Shown piece by piece: positions 7,479 through 22,400 of a stretch of DNA of 64,000 nt. Position 1 is the stretch's first letter. Every line of letters begins with the position of its first letter. Under the pieces are notes generated by a model. That model made no database searches. It was not told the origin of the DNA and saw only the letters and a list, made by a program, of their open reading frames with translations. This DNA comes from a virus: IMG/VR virus record IMGVR_UViG_3300021090_000723, positions 40,904 to 104,903 of that record; one strand, written 5' to 3'. The translations under genes were made by a program, and so were the position numbers.

Positions 7479-10400
7479 TCCGCTCCAGATATTCGGCGTT
7501 GAACATGCGGATGATACGTTCTTCCGCCTCGTTCAAGATCCGCACCTGCTCGTTGTAGCGCGGCCTCGCCATCCTGCCCTGCTCCAACGCCATCTTCGCC
7601 TGAGCGCGCGATGCCCTGATCTCGGACAGTTCCGTCCTGGCGTTGTTCGCGTCGTTGTAGAGCGAGAGCATTGCCCGATTCTCCTGGACGAAGCCACGAG
7701 CCTCAGGTCTCCGGCCCTCGCGCTGGTAGTCCCTGGCATAGGCGCGCGACTGCTCGATCTTGTTGATCCGCTCGTAGAACGTCGCCTTGTCGATCCAGGG
7801 CGGCTTGGATGTGACGACGCGGCGCACGAAGGGGATGTCGTTGAACGTGATCGTGCTGGTCGGGTCGGCAAACTTCATGGGCAGATCGAGGAAGTTGCGC
7901 TCGTAGAACGTGCCTGCGGCGCCCCAGGCCACGCCGAACCCATAGTCCAGCCACTCGGGCGAAATCTCGATCAGTCCGGGCTCGACACCCGTTCCGCCCG
8001 AGGCCGTGCTCAGGAAGTCTGTGACCGCTTTGTAGGCGGGCGAGACCGAATTCCAATAGCGCTGGCTGTTCGGGACCTGTGGGCCGTACTGGGACTGCTC
8101 CGGCGCGATCGGCCGCCCGGCATAGTCCTTGTTCATGAAGAGATCGACGACCGGGTCCATGGTGGTGGGCGCGATCATGTTGAGCAGGTTCTGCGCGCCG
8201 CCAACCGGGTTGAACGAGTCCATGATGGTGATCGCGAGGTTGCCGGCCGACTCCAGCGGGTCCTTGCCACGCATAACCTCGGCGATCGAGCGGCCGACGC
8301 CGTAGAAGATGTTGTAGCCGTAGGGCAGCGGGATCTTCGCCGCCACTCCGCCCTCGCTCGGCGTCATGACGATCAGGTTCCGGCTCTTATCGAACGGCGT
8401 CACCTTGTCGTAGAGCAGCTGGCCGTCATCGTCCTCATCGCTGACAAAGGCGTTGAGGAAGTCCAGCAGGAAGCCGGTCAGCACCGCGAACGCTGCAACC
8501 TTGCGCACGCGCGGGGACTTCCAGGCGGTGAGCAACGTCGCGGTGCCTTGGATGCTCGCGTTATAGAACAGGTAGAGGCTGTTCATCAGCGGGCCCCACG
8601 AGCCGCGGCGGTTGAAGTTCACCGTCAGGTTCTTGGCGAGAGACGCCGCCTTCGCCGGGGTGAAGCCACGCTCGCGCGCGTTCTTGTAGGCCGAGAGACG
8701 GATGGCGTTTTCCACCCCGATGTTCGTGTTCTCGATGATGCGGCCGAGCGTCTTCATCGCCATGATCGGGTTGAGCTTGGACGTGCCGATCTCCCGCATC
8801 TGACCGTCCAGGCGCTTCCGTAGCTCGAGCACGTCTTCCATCTGGTTGAAGTAGACGCGCCCGCCGTTCTCGCGGAACTCCTGGGCCCAACGGTCCCACT
8901 CGGCCTGGTCCTTCGCCATCCACGGCATCAGGGTTTTGCCCGGCTCCGCCTTGAACGCGCTGCGGCTCGATGCCACCAGCGCCTTGCGGTAGTCCTTCAC
9001 CGTTCCCTTGGTGATGCCCTTGATGTCGCCGTGCGCCTGGATGTTCGAGAGCGCGGTCTGCGCATCGCGGAAGGCGTTCGTGATGACGAACTCCGGGTTG
9101 AGCGTCGTGTTCACGTGGCTGAGAATCCGGTTGATCGCGCCAAAATTCCGGATCAGCAGGCTGATCTGATCCTGCCCCAGGCCCTTCAGGCCCTGGGCGA
9201 GATCGCGCGCGACCGGGTTGTTGCGGTTGAACGTGATGCGATGCTCTTGCCCGTCGATCTTGGTGGACAACGTGTACGGAGCATCTTCGGCGAGGATGCG
9301 CCGGACCGGCCAGTATTGGACCTCCTGGCGGGCCTTGATCCACACCGGCCGCATCGCGACCTTGTCGACCTTCCAGAAGTTCTCGTTGGGCGCGGCCTTC
9401 GCCAGTTCGTAGATCGCGTTGCCGATACGATTGTTCTCTCCACGGATGATCGCTTCCTCGGCCTGCATGAACGCATAGGCCAGGATGTCACGCGCTGGCG
9501 ACTGACGGCCGAAGGCACGGTGCGATTCCTTGCCCTTGACGTCGAAGCCCTTGCCCGGGCGCGGGCGGTCGGCCTCGACCTCAGGGTCCAGTTCGGCCAC
9601 GCCGCGCAGCGGGACATAGTCGCGATAGGTGGCGCGCCAGGCCTCGGCCTGCTCTTCCGACATAAGACCCGCTTCGACGCGCGTGTTCAGCGCGAAGGCC
9701 AGGACGTCGTCGACCATGCCTGCCAGGGCGTCGAAGTCCGCGCGCCGGCCGGTCTTATCGACCTCGTCCATGATGCCGCGCGCATCTTCATCGCTCATGC
9801 CCGAGCCAGCGATGCCCTCTTCCCGGAACTTCGGGTTGATCTCATTGATCCGCGCGTTGCGTTCCGGCGCGTGCCGGGCATAGAGGAACGTCTCAAGCTC
9901 TTCCCGGCTGATGCCGCGCTCGTGCATGGCGAGCACAAGCGGCCGGATTTGGCGCTCGAACAGATCCTCCAGCTTCGCGCCCTTGCGGCCGGACGACAGT
10001 TCCTCGGCCAGATAGGCGTTCTCTTCCTCCGTGAGCGGACGACCCAGCATCTGCTCGATCGCCGCCTGCATGCGCGCGACCTTGAGATAGCGGTCCTGGA
10101 AGCCCACGCGCCACTTGTCGAACGACGCATTGATGGCGGAGAGCGAAGCGGCGCCCTTCAGCCGCTCCATCAGGGAGAGGTTCGAGTTGCGGAGATAGTC
10201 CACCACGCTCGGCTGCGGGGAGTCGGTGAACATCGTGAAGGCGTTCGCGCCGGGTGGCATGCGGCGGGCGAACAGGCCCTGGCCCTCCATCACGGACTCG
10301 CGCATGGCAGGCGTCACGTCGAGCGAGTGCACGTCGATCACGCCCTGCTTCTTCTGTGGGTGGGTCTCGGCCACGGTCCACGACGGCTCCGATTCCTTGC

Positions 10401-13400
10401 CGGTGTCGATCTTGGTGGTCCCGACCTTCGCGTCCCACTTCTTGGCGTACCGGTTCAGGAACTGGGGCACGATCCTGTCGTAGAAGCCCTTCATGCCCTC
10501 GCCGCCGACGGTCAGGTCGAGGCCGGAGATTTCACGCACGCGCACACCAAGTCCGGCTGACCGCCCCTCTACTGGTGTTACAGCCAACAGCTTATCGGCA
10601 AGCTCCGCTCCGACCAGTTCCGCCAAGTCATCGCGCGACTCGATCTGACGATTGATGGCCTCCTCATTGCGCTTCCCGTAGGCAATGAGGTGCCCACGTT
10701 CGAATGGCCCGTCCATCCGCGGGCGCCCAATCCCGCCGCTGACGTTGTCTGTCAGCCGGAGGCTGTTGACGTGCTTGGCAAGATTGTACCGCTCAGCCTG
10801 CTGCGCACCGGTCGTCCAGGCGAGGCGGTCGTAGCCGTTCTCGGCGGCGTAGCGCAGCATCCGCTTGAGGGCGATCTCGTGCCAGGTCGACTTGAACGGC
10901 GCGTCCGGGACGCCGGTGCGCTTCTCGATCGCCTCGCCTTCCTTGATCGTCCAATTCGTCGTGTCCATCGGCGCTTGATCGTCACGATTCCACGCCGGCC
11001 GCCGCCCATGCTTATCGCGGATGAATTCCTGCGCCTGGTCCAGCGTCGGTCGAGTGCCTACCAGTTCGCCTTGATCGTCGAAGATTGAAAAGACCGGCGA
11101 ACGGGTTTCCTTGACGCTATAGCCCTGGCGTCTGCCCTTCTGATGCCAATCGCTCTGGATCTCCTCGATGAAGAGCACCCTCTTGCCGTCGGCGTCTGCG
11201 CGATCCTTGAAGCGCACATGGGCCAGGATATTCGCCTCATCGAAGTGACCTGAGCGGAACTGGCCGCTGAGCGCATCGATCGCGAGGCTCCTGTCGCCGG
11301 GATACCGGCGCCGCATGACATCGATCCAATGCGCGTCGTTTGGGCCCTCGTATTTTTTCGTGACGCTATTGAGCACGATCGGGTCATCCCAGGTCCCAAC
11401 CTTATGGTCGCCGTAGAAGACCGTGACGTCGCCCTGGGTGGTCGACCGACGATTGCGCTCGATGCGGACCTTGGCCGGGTCGAAGGGCACGCCGATCTGC
11501 GGCAGCGTCAGCAGCAGTTCGCGGTAGTTCTCGCCGCCAGGGAGGGTTTGGGACTCAAACTTGGTGGCGCCGCCCTCGGCGACGATCCCGGCATCACGAT
11601 GGATCGCTTCACGCGCTTCGATGAAGTCCCCGAAGTCGCCCAACTCTCGACCAGCCCGGATGGCATTTACGCGAGTAACCACTCCGCGCTGGTCGTAATG
11701 GAACGTGACGCTAGCATCGTCAGCGTCAAAGGCCATTTCCGAATAATACCGTTGACCCTCAGGTTGGATGGTCCTTTCTTCATCGGGGAGCCAATCCTCG
11801 ATATTCTCCGGATAGGGTCCCTCATCGTCGCCAGGCGCGCGGCCCTTCTCGACCTCCTCGATCTGGACGTTGTTCTCGCGGATGAAGTCGAGCAGCGCCT
11901 GCTTCGTGACCGGTCCCTGCTGGGACTCGAGCCATTCGTTCACGCCGGTCCACTCGGTCTCGTCCTTCGTGATGCCGCGCGCGTTCTTGATGAAGGCCTG
12001 CCACTGGATGCCCGACGCCTTCTCCTGCTTGGAGGCCTCGATCGTGCGCGCGAGCGTCGAGAAGAACGGCGCCGGCGGCTGTGGCTTCAGGGCGAACTTC
12101 GCCTCGGACCTGGTGGGCCCGGCCTTGCCGCGCTTGCCGATCCTGCCGGACTCGATGCGCTTGAAGATGTCCTCTGGCGTCTGGAAGCCGCGGCCGCGGA
12201 AGAAGTTGCGCAGGCCCTCGAAGAAATTGCGCACGCGCTGGAGAACCTTTGTCGCCAGGCCTGCCTTCGCGAATTCGTTGCTAGGCTCATAGTTCTGCGC
12301 CGCGAACGCGATCGTTTCCTCGGTCTGGACGTCGGGCTTGTAGTATTTGCCGACGATATCGAACGTCCGTTTCCACTTGTCTTTTGCGGCCGCTTCGAGT
12401 GTGGCCCACTCTGACTTGGTGAAGAAGCCGAGATTGCGCAGGCCGTGGATGACCTCATGCGTGATGGTGCCGAACGGGTCCTTGGTATCGAGCGCAATGG
12501 TGATGAGGTTTTTTGTGATGTCGAAGTGGCCGTCGGCCTCGTGGCCCTCAGGGTCCGCAATCGCATCGGCCACGCGCACGGCGAGCGGAAGGTTGCGATT
12601 GACCAGATAGGCGCGGAGATCGGCGGCCAGCTGCTCGCGCTTCGCCTCGAACTCGGGGCTGAATGTGAAGGTGACGCCGTCGCCGGTCTCGATGACCGGT
12701 GGCGCCTGCGGGAGCCTTAGTCTTTCAAGGCCTCTTCCAACGCCTTCTGGGCGCGCGCCCTCGCCTGCTCCACCTCTGGGCTCGACGGCAAGTCCTTGGT
12801 CCTCGCCAAGAATCTCCGCAATGCCATCGGCGAACTGAGTGGGGGCGGTTCCTCGATCAGATACATTGACGACTCCAATCGCTTTCAGCGGCGAGGCGAT
12901 GGCCTCGGCCCCGGCTTGCGCCATCGTATCGAACGTGGCCGCAAGGCTTTCCGGAACAACAACGGATGAACGGTAATCGATGAGGCCGGCGCGCGCTAGA
13001 CCCACCGCGAAGTTATGGCTGAAGTTGGCGACGGCGAGGTTGCGATCGAGGCCCCGCTCGCGGATCAGCGAACGGCCGACGCGGCCCTGGGCGTTCTGCG
13101 ATTCTTGCAGCATCTTGTTCAGGATGTCGGAGGGGCTGGACCACAGCGTCAGGTCCAGATCGGCGAAGGCCCGGCGCGTCTCGGGGGTGAGACGGGCGGC
13201 GTGCCACTGCCCCTCCGTGGTGTGGGCGATCATCCAGTCCAAGCCAGGGAGATCCAGCAACGTCAGGTCTGCGAAGGACAGGCCGTATGGCATCGTGTGG
13301 TTATGGTGGAACACGATCCGCGCATCTGGCTTGCTGAGCGCATCCTCGATCTTGCCCCGGAGGTTCACATATGTGTCCTTGCCGGAGGTCTCCGCCGCGA

Positions 13401-16400
13401 TGACCGTCTGGGTGGCCGGGTCGTAGGCCACGGCCGCTTCGGTCTTGGTGCGCTCACCGAAGGCGCGGAGCCAGTCGCCGATCGCCACGTTCACGGCTGC
13501 TGGCGTCTTGGCCTTCTTCTTCGCGACGAATTTCCCGAGGTCGTCGGCCAGGTCCGAATTGCCCTCCACGATCCGGCGCGCGAGCATGCCCTCGTCCCTC
13601 GGCGGCCGGGCGGGCGGCGCCAAGCCCAGGCCTTCGCCAGGCGCCTCGCTCAGGATGAAGCCGGCGGAGCGGCGCGGCGGGAGGTCCGGCTCGGGCGCCC
13701 CGGCCACGGGCTGGGGATCGGCCTCGATGAGGCCAAGCGCCTGGTCGATCTTGCGCTGACGCTTCAGCGCCGCCTGGTATTGGTCCTCGCGCTCGAACGG
13801 GACCTTGACCAGTTCCTTGAAGTCCACGAGCTTCTTCTTCGCCGTGTCGATCTTGGCCTGGCGATAGTCGATCTCGCCTGGGCGGCTCTTGAAGAAGTTC
13901 TCGATGCGGCTGATGGCGCCCAACTTGAGCGACTGGAGATCGAGCTCCACCTTGTCGGTCATCTTGCCGTGGATCACGGCCTGCGGCTGGTAGTAGCCGT
14001 CGACCTCAACCGAGATCGGGAAGCCGTACATCTTGCCGATCGGGATGTCCTCGATCTCGGCGTTGCGCTTCCGGCCCTGGGCCTCGTTCTTGGACTTCTG
14101 GAGGTTCCAGGCCTTCTCGATGATGTCGGCCAGCGCCTTGGACGCATCGACGCGCTTCTCATAGACCGTGCCCAGGATGGTGTAGTGCGGCTTGTCCTTG
14201 CGTTCGAGGTAGGCGGCGTGGTCGGCTTTGACCCGCCCGCGCGCCTCTTCCATCCCGGCGATCTCGCCCGGCAGGCGGTGGATCTGCCACTCCATTTCGT
14301 GGATGTTGTCGTAGTGCGCACCGCGCAGGCGCGAGAGACGATCGACGTCCGAGTCCGCCTTCGCCTTGTCCAGGATCAGCGGGTTGCCCGCGGCGAGGGC
14401 CTTGGCCTCGGCGAACGACAGCACCTGCTCATCGATGTCTTCGGCCTCGCGGACCGAGGGATCGCCGCGCTTGATCTGGTTGATGAAGCGGGCCTTGCGC
14501 TCGACGGTCTGCCACATATAGGCGTCGAACGATCCTTCGGTGACGTAGCGGAAGAGGTCGATCTCTTCGTTCGTGTTGCCCTGACGCTCGATGCGGCCCT
14601 CGCGCTGCTCGATGTCCGATGGGCGCCACGAGGGGTCGACGTGGTGGAGCGCCTTCAGGCGGTCCTGCACGTTCGTGCCGATGCCCATCTTCTCGGTCGA
14701 GCCCAGCAGGATGCGCTTGCGGCCGGCGCGCACGTCGGCGAAGAGGTTCGCCTTCTTCTGATCGGTGTTGGCGTCCTGGACGAACGCGACATCGTTCGCG
14801 TTCACGCCCTTCTTGACCAGTTCCTCCTTGATGTCGCGATAGATGCTGTAGGCCACGTTCGACGGGACCGACATATCGCAGAAGATGATCTGGGTGTGCT
14901 TTTCCTTGGCGCCCGCCTTGTAGATGCGCGCCGCGTTGCTCGCGACCTCGGAGGCCTTCCGGACCTTTTCCTTCCTCGCGGCCGGGTCCACCACACGCAG
15001 ATCGAGCGATGCCTTGCGGCCGTCGGTCGAGATCAGCAGCATGTTGTCTTCGTCGGGCGTCACCTCGCGCTTGCGGACCGCCTCGGCGCGCTCGCCGATC
15101 TCCGCGATGTAGGCCTTGAGCGCATCGCTCGCGGGCACGATGATGGTCTTGGGCCCGCCGCCGCTGATCTTCGGGAGCTTCACCTGGCCGGTCGCGATCA
15201 GGTCGTCCTTGCTCACCAGGTCCGAGAACTGCCGGTACATCGAGATCAGTTCGGGGATGTTGCGGAAGCGCGCGAAGCGGGTCTTCAGCATCGCCTTTCC
15301 GCCCTCGGGCGTGATCTCGGCTTGCGTGACGGTGTCGCCGAAGGTCGAGGCCCAGGCGTCGAAGTGCGAGAGGCCGCGCTCGGCCAGCCCGCGCGGCTGG
15401 AGATAGCGCTGCATCGTGTACATTTCGGCCATCGAGTTCGAGATCGGCGTGCCGGTCATGAACATGAGGCCGCGGCCCGGCGTCATCTTGTCGATGTACT
15501 TGGTCTTCAAATAGAGATCGAACGCCCGCTGGCTCGACGGCGGGTTCATGTTCGTGATCTTCGTCGCGAATTCCAGGTTCTTGAACAGGTGGGCTTCATC
15601 GACAAAGATGCCGTCGACCCCCATTTCCTCGAACGACAGGCCCCGGTCCTTGTCCTTGGCCTGCATCAGTTCGCGGAGCTTTTCCTCACGGCGCTTCTTC
15701 GCGGCTTCCAGCTGCTTGACCGTCGGGCTGCGGCCCCCGGTGTCGGTCTCGCGCGCGGCACGGATCAGGTCCGCATATTCGGCGATCTCGTCGCGGATAT
15801 AGTCAGCCTGGAACTTGGCCGACATGCCGACGCGCTCGAAACTGGAGTGCGTCATGATGATCGCGTCCCAGTTTCCGGCCGCCGCACGGGCGACGAAGCG
15901 ACGGCGATTGTCGCCAGCGAAGGCGCGCTCGTCCGCCACCAGGATGCTGGCGTTCGGGTACAGCTGCATGAACTCGCGGCTGAACTGCTCCAGCATGTGG
16001 TTCGGGACGGAGAACAGCGGCTTGCTCAGCAGGCCTATGCGCTTGGCCTCCATGGCGGCCGCGATGGCCGTGAACGTCTTGCCGGCGCCCACCAGGTGGT
16101 CGAGCAGCGTGTTGCCCGAGACCAGGTAGCGCCAGACGGCCTTCTTCTGGGTGGAGCGCAGTTCGATCGTGCTGCTGGAGCCAGGAAGCGTCAGGTGATC
16201 GCCGTTGAAGGTGGCGACCCGGAGGTTGTTGAAGTTGTCGTTGTAGAAGCGGGACAGCCGCGCACCGCGCTCTGGGTCCTTCCAGATCCACTTGGAGAAG
16301 CGCTCCTTGATGTCGTTCTGCTTTTCCTGCGCCACGATGGTGGCGTTCATGTCCGTGTGGGTCTTGCCCTCGGAGTCCTGCCAGGAAATGACGGTCGACT

Positions 16401-19400
16401 TCTGGTTAAGCGCATCGCGGATGAGGTCGATGCCGCGGCGCGCGATCGACTTGCCCTCGGCGCGCGAGGTCGTCCAGTTGACCGACCAGGTCTGGGTGTT
16501 GGGCGCGGTGCCCTCCTGGGCAATGCGCACGTGCCAGGTCGCTTCCTTCGGCACGTATTCAACGATGGCCTCGGTCTCGAGCAGTTCGGAAATGAACCCC
16601 TCGACGTCCGAGTTGGGAATCCACGGCGTGCCCATGCGCACCGCGATCTGAGACGGCTTCAGATCGACTGGCTGGACGACTTCGAGCGCCTTGACGTTCT
16701 CGGCCCACTCGGGCTCGCCCTTGGCAGCGTCACGCGCGAAGGCCAACTTTCCGCGCACGTTGCCCGAGAGATAGACCTCGGACGGCTCGTAGGCGCCGGT
16801 CGCCGGGTTCTTGAAGATGCGGCCCTTGAGTTCGTTGAGGAACGTGCTCGGCTGACGGCCCAGGATTTTTGCCATGTAGGGCACGTCGACTATGCCCTTC
16901 ATGTTCATGGACGCGATCAGCGCCTCGTCCGGCGTGTTCACGCGGAGGATTTCGCGCGTCGGCTCGACCACGCGATCGGTGAAGATCGGGCCTTTGATGC
17001 CCTCGTTCTTCTCTTCATCGAAGCGCTCGAGCGCGGAGACCAGCGCCGCGTCCGGATCGTCACGGAACGCCAGCATGTTCGGGTAGCGGCGGTATTCGCG
17101 CACCTCACCGTCCGGCATCGTGCGCCGGCTGATCTGAACCTGGTTGATGTAGCCGAACGCCTTGACGAACTGGGCGTAGAGTTTCCCCAGTTCCTTCTGC
17201 GGCGCGACCCACGGGGCCGTGCCCTTGCCTTCCCACTCGCCGCGCTGCGCGGTCAAGATCTCGCGGGCCTTGTCGCGGAGCCTGATGAGCAGGCGCACGC
17301 GCCCGGCCTGGCCGTCGGAGAGTTCGACCGGCACGGAGGATTGCAGCACGCGCTGGAACAGCTTGCCGTCACGTTCGAAGAAGGCGTTGTCCTTCACCGT
17401 GTCGGGCGGCGGCGCCAGGTCATCGTATGTGTCCACGTCCCCGGCCTCGGGATCGAAGCGGAGCGCGGACTTCTCCATCATGGCCTGGACGGCATTGGCG
17501 ATCTTCTCGCGCAGGCCCGTTGCCGTTCCGGTAACGGTGTATTCGTCCTCGCGGTACATGCCGCGCGTGACGGCGTTCGTCCCCAGGATCATGTTGGGGT
17601 TGTCTTTGAAATACTGATTGACCGTCGCCGGGCTCGTGCCGACGCGGAACTCCTTGGCCTCCAGCCAATCCGGCTTCCCGGCAGGCTCGCCCTCCTTCCG
17701 CTTACGGATGAACAGGATGTCCGTGACGACTTGGGTCCCGGCGTTCTCCTTGAAGGCGGTGTTGGGGAGACGGATGGCGCCGATCAGGTCGCCGCCGGCG
17801 TCCCGGATCATGGTGCGCGCGGTCTTGTCCTGCGAGTCCATCGTGTAGCGGCTGGTCACGAGCGCAAGCACGCCGCCAGGTTTGACCAGCTTCAGGCTCT
17901 TGAAGATGAAGTAGTTGTGCAGGCTGAGCGGGCGGCCCTTATTGTACATCTTGTCGGCCGGGCGAATGTCGCCGAACGGCACGTTGCCGATGACAAGGTC
18001 CACGCTGTCTTCCGGAAGCGCGGTGTCCTCGAAGCCCTGCACGAAGATGCGCGCCTCGGGGTAGAGCGCTCGCGCGATCTTGCCGGTGACGTCGTCAAGC
18101 TCCACGCCGATGAACTTCGGATCGCTGCCCTTCGGGCGCATGCCCATGAAGTTGCCGATGCCCATGCCGGGTTCGAGCACGTTGCCCGAGCCGGTGAAGC
18201 CGAGTTCGGTCACGCCGTCCCAGATGCCGCGAACCACATCCTGGCTGGTGTAGTGCGCGTTGATGGTGGTCGCGCGAGCCGACGCGAACTGCTCCGGCGT
18301 CAGCATGGCCTTCAGCTGCTCGCGGTAGGGGATCAGGCCGTAGTCGAGCCCGCGGCCCTCATCGAAGATCTTGGCGAGGCCCGTGGCGCCCCAGCCCACG
18401 TAATGGGCAAGCTGCTCCTGGTCCTCACGGCTGGCGAGTTGCCCGCCCTTCTCCAGGTCGAGAGCGACCCGGATGGCTTCGATGTTCTTGACGATGCGCT
18501 GGGCTGGACTGCCGGTGGCATAATCGGCGTCTTCAGCGATGCGGAAGTTTAGTCCTCGTATCCCCCGCTTGGCCCGATCCCCGAGGCTTCCCTCTCGCTC
18601 ATCGGGAGATACTCCCTCAGGGCGTCCGACTCCGCCATCAGGAGGGCGCTCCGCTCCAGCTTGATCCGTCTCTCCAGAGGCTCGTCCTGGCTCACTTGCG
18701 GAAGTTGGCTGTTGACCCAGTTCGCTATCGATTCCGATAGGTCCTGGACCCTCTGCTCCAGCTTCCCCTCCGCCTTCAGGCCCGCGAACTCCTGTGGTCG
18801 GTGCACCCGCAGGTGCCCTTCCACCTTGCTCCGGTAGCTTTCCGGGCTGACCTTTTGCACGTTTTTCCCTTTCGAGCTCGGCCCAGCGCTTCGGAATATC
18901 GATCTTTTTGAGCGCTTCTTCAACTGCCTGCTTGGAGTCGGGCAGCGGCGTGTAGGTCTTTTCCTTGAGCGATCCGTCCTCGTTCCACTCCAGCTGGTCG
19001 AGCAGGCCGCGCCACATCAGGGCGAAATTGGCGCGCTCTTCCTCGGCGGGATAGGGCGTGCCGCGATAGCCGGCTTCCTTGGTCGTCTGGCCTTCCGCCA
19101 CCCAGCCATTGACCAGGTAGGGCGAGGTCTGCCCCTTGGCGGCCAGTTCATCGTAGATGAAGGACTCGAACGAGCGCGCCCACAGTTCCTCGGGCCGCAC
19201 CCAGTATTTGCCAAGCTCTTGGGCGTTGCGCTTGAACTTGGTCGTGAGCTTCGCGCTCCACCCCTCGTTCTGCCAAAGGTGGTCCACGTACTGCTCGGCG
19301 GTCTTGAGCGGGCCCAGGCCTTGCCTGCCCCGGATGTGCGACCGGCCGGTGAGCAGATTGTCGACCATCTTGATCGCACCCTCCACGTCCCAGGTGTGGG

Positions 19401-22400
19401 AGAGCGTGCCGTTGACGCTTGCGAGCAGGGCGCGCGCACTCTGACCGGCGGCCAGCAGCGCCTTCTTCTCGGCCTGGAGCGGCTTGACCTTGTCGGACAA
19501 CTCCATCGAGTTGATCGTGCCCTCGCGGTTCCGCTTCACCAGCGCCTCGATCTCCTTGTCGATCGCCGGGACCCGGACGCCGCCTGCGCGCAGGTTGAAG
19601 TCGAGCGCATGGCCCCATTCGTGCGACAGGGACCCGTCGCCCTTGGTCTTGGTCAGGTTGATGACGTTGGTGTCTGGCTCGTAGTGAGCGGAGCCGAACC
19701 CAGATCCGCGCGAGCCGAACGCCAGGCCCAGCTTACCGCCGATGGAGATTGCCTTCGCTGGCACACCCATTATCTCGGCGAAGTCCATGAGCGCGTCGTA
19801 GGCGGCGTTGACGTGCGCCTGGCCCTCGCGGCCGGTGACCCAGTTCCCGAACTCGACGCCGCGGAAGCCGAAGGTCTTGCGGAAGTCCTCGGCCTTGACG
19901 TTCTTGCCCGCCTTCCGGCGCTCGGGCAGGCCCGGGCGCGTGATGTCCTCGATCCGGATGCTCGGCCGCACGAGGGGCGTGGCGCGTGTCGGCATCGTGT
20001 TGTCGTCGCGGAAGTGGGGCAGGCCTTCGTCCAGGCGCCACAGGTTCGGCCACGAATAGTGGTGCAGGTACGGCCGCAACGTCTTCTGCGCCCAGTCCGT
20101 GGCGATGACGCGCGCCGACATGCCTTCCGGGCGCTGGACCTCTTTGACGATCAGGCGCTTGAGCGCGGCGTGGATGTCCTCGACGTTCTTCGCGCCGGCG
20201 AGCGCATCGCCCAGGATCTCCATCGCGCCGATGTATTCGGCGGCGTTCTCCAGGATGGTCTCGCGCTTCTCCTCCCAGCGCTTCTCCAGCGTCTTTCTGA
20301 ACGGCGTGCGCCATTTGCCACGGCCGCCGCCCTGGTTCTTACCCTCCTGCTCGGTGAAGGTGACGAACGAGCGGGAGACGAAGTCGGCGAAGACGTGGGC
20401 GCCGGTCGTGGCGTCAGCCGCCAGGCGGGAGCGGAGGTCCCGCGCGTCCAGAGCCTGCTCGAGCATCTTGTCCAGATCCTCGATCTTCTCGACCTTGGCT
20501 TTGGCCTGGGCGCGCTTGCCCGCCATGGCCTCGCCCACGTCCGTCATCTTCGGCATGGGCGCGCGGCGGTCGGTGACCGGCTTCCTTGGTTCTTTGACCG
20601 GCCTCTTCTCGGGCGCCTCGATTGTTTCACGTGAAACATCAACGGCCTGGGGCAGAATCGCGGTGGTCGTGTCGCCCTCTTCGATCCACCGTTTGAAGTC
20701 GGCCACGTTCATTTCGAGGCCGCCGTTCTTCCGGCGCTGCGGCCCCGAGCCGTCCGAGTACCCGGCGTCATAGACCGCGATGGCCTGCTCCGGGGTGTCG
20801 ACCGCGGCGATGGCCTTGTGCTCATCGAACTTGCCGGTCTTCGGATCGTACTGATCGATGACGAAGACCTTGTCGCTCTTCAGGTTCGGTCCGAGGTAAA
20901 TGTCCAGCTTTTCCTGCTGGTTAGGCGGGGCGTTCGGCTTCGCATCCGCACCGATCGAGCGCTTGATGTAGCCGTAGTCGGCCAGGATGTTGACGTTCGT
21001 CCAGATCGGCTTGCCGTCCTCGCCCTCGGGCCCAAGGCGATCCGTGCCCTTCGGCGTCTCGATAGTGATGTCCAGGCCGTTCCAGTTCTCGATGTGGCCC
21101 TTGGCGTAATTCCCAGCCTCGCGCTGCGCCTCGGTCGTCTCCTTGGCGACCGCGTCACGCGCCGGCTGGATGTCTTCCTCGGTCTCCGGACGCTTGACGG
21201 GGTTGGTCTTGGTGCCTTCCGGCGCCCGGGCGACGTGCTTGATCTTCGCAAGCTGCTCTTTGGCGCTGGCGATGAGGCCGAGGGCGTCCCGCTTCGCAGA
21301 GTCGGGCCAGCTGCCCGACATTGCCCGCTCGACATAGCTGGTCACATAGGCCTTGGCTTCGTCCAGCGTGGCGAATTCGTTCGCGTGCGAGCCGCCCATG
21401 CCGCCCGCTTGGCTGGTGATGTTGTACGAAATGCGCGGGACCGTGTAGCGGGCCTCCTGCGGGTCGTAGACGATCATAAACGCGAGGTTGCTGCTGCTCT
21501 TCTTCGCCTTGGCCGGGAGCAGTTTGCCGGTGTCGAGCACCACTTCGCCGCGCTCCATGACGGCCTCGTGCTCGTCCCGGGCGACCTTCTCGCGCGCCCT
21601 CCGGGCGTCGTGCTCGGCATCCTCGGCGGCGCGCTGGCTTTTGGCTTCCTTGGCGATCGTCGGCCACTTGTACTCAAGGTCGGACTGCTCGGCCTTCGCC
21701 TTCGCGATGTCCACTTTGTAGCGCTCGATCTGGCTCTTCCACGTGTCGAGGTTGATCTTGGATGGCTTCTTCGGTCCCGCCAGGGCCTCGTCCATGCGCT
21801 TCTGCGTCTCGGCCATGTTGTGCTGGTAGGCCGAGAGGTGGAATTCGCGCTGGCGGTAGTCGTCCAGATCCTGCGCCATCGGATGCTCGGGGGCTTCCGG
21901 CTGCTCGCGCTCCACCAGGTAGTCGCCAATGTCCTTGACCAGGTCCGGGAACTTCTTGCCGTACCACTCCAGGCGCAGGCCCTTGGCCGCGGCGCGCGCG
22001 GCGTAGATCGACTTGTCCCAGCCCGGCTCCGGGGTGAAGCGCTCTTCCTGCGCCTCTTCCTCGGCGCGATCGGCCTCCATCTGGACGATCTCGTCCGTGG
22101 TGGGCTCCATCACGTCTTCGCCGGACTTCTCGCCGGGCGCGAGTTCGCGCGCTGGCGGGGTTATGAGACCAGGCAGCGGCTCAACGGGACCTTCGCCTTC
22201 GCGTTGCGCCATGCGCCGGGCTTCATCGGCGCGCTCATCGGCAATGCGCGTTTCCAGCGCCGCGCGCATCAGCCCGGTTTTGGTGTCGTAGTTCCGGAGG
22301 ATGTGCTCCTGGAACACATCGGCGGCTTCCACGCCGAACGAGTCGGCATAGGCGCCCCACCAGTTCACGAATTCCTCAGGGGCGGCGGTGAAGGCCTCCT

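Noticed and set aside
13015-18552. Long rightward open frame of about 1,845 codons opposite the giant gene, plus similar ones at 6772-8823, 9031-10560 and 20818-24036
   Set aside because: Antisense shadows of the giant gene in G+C-rich DNA; composition is Arg/Leu/Val/Asp/His-rich with no domain motif.
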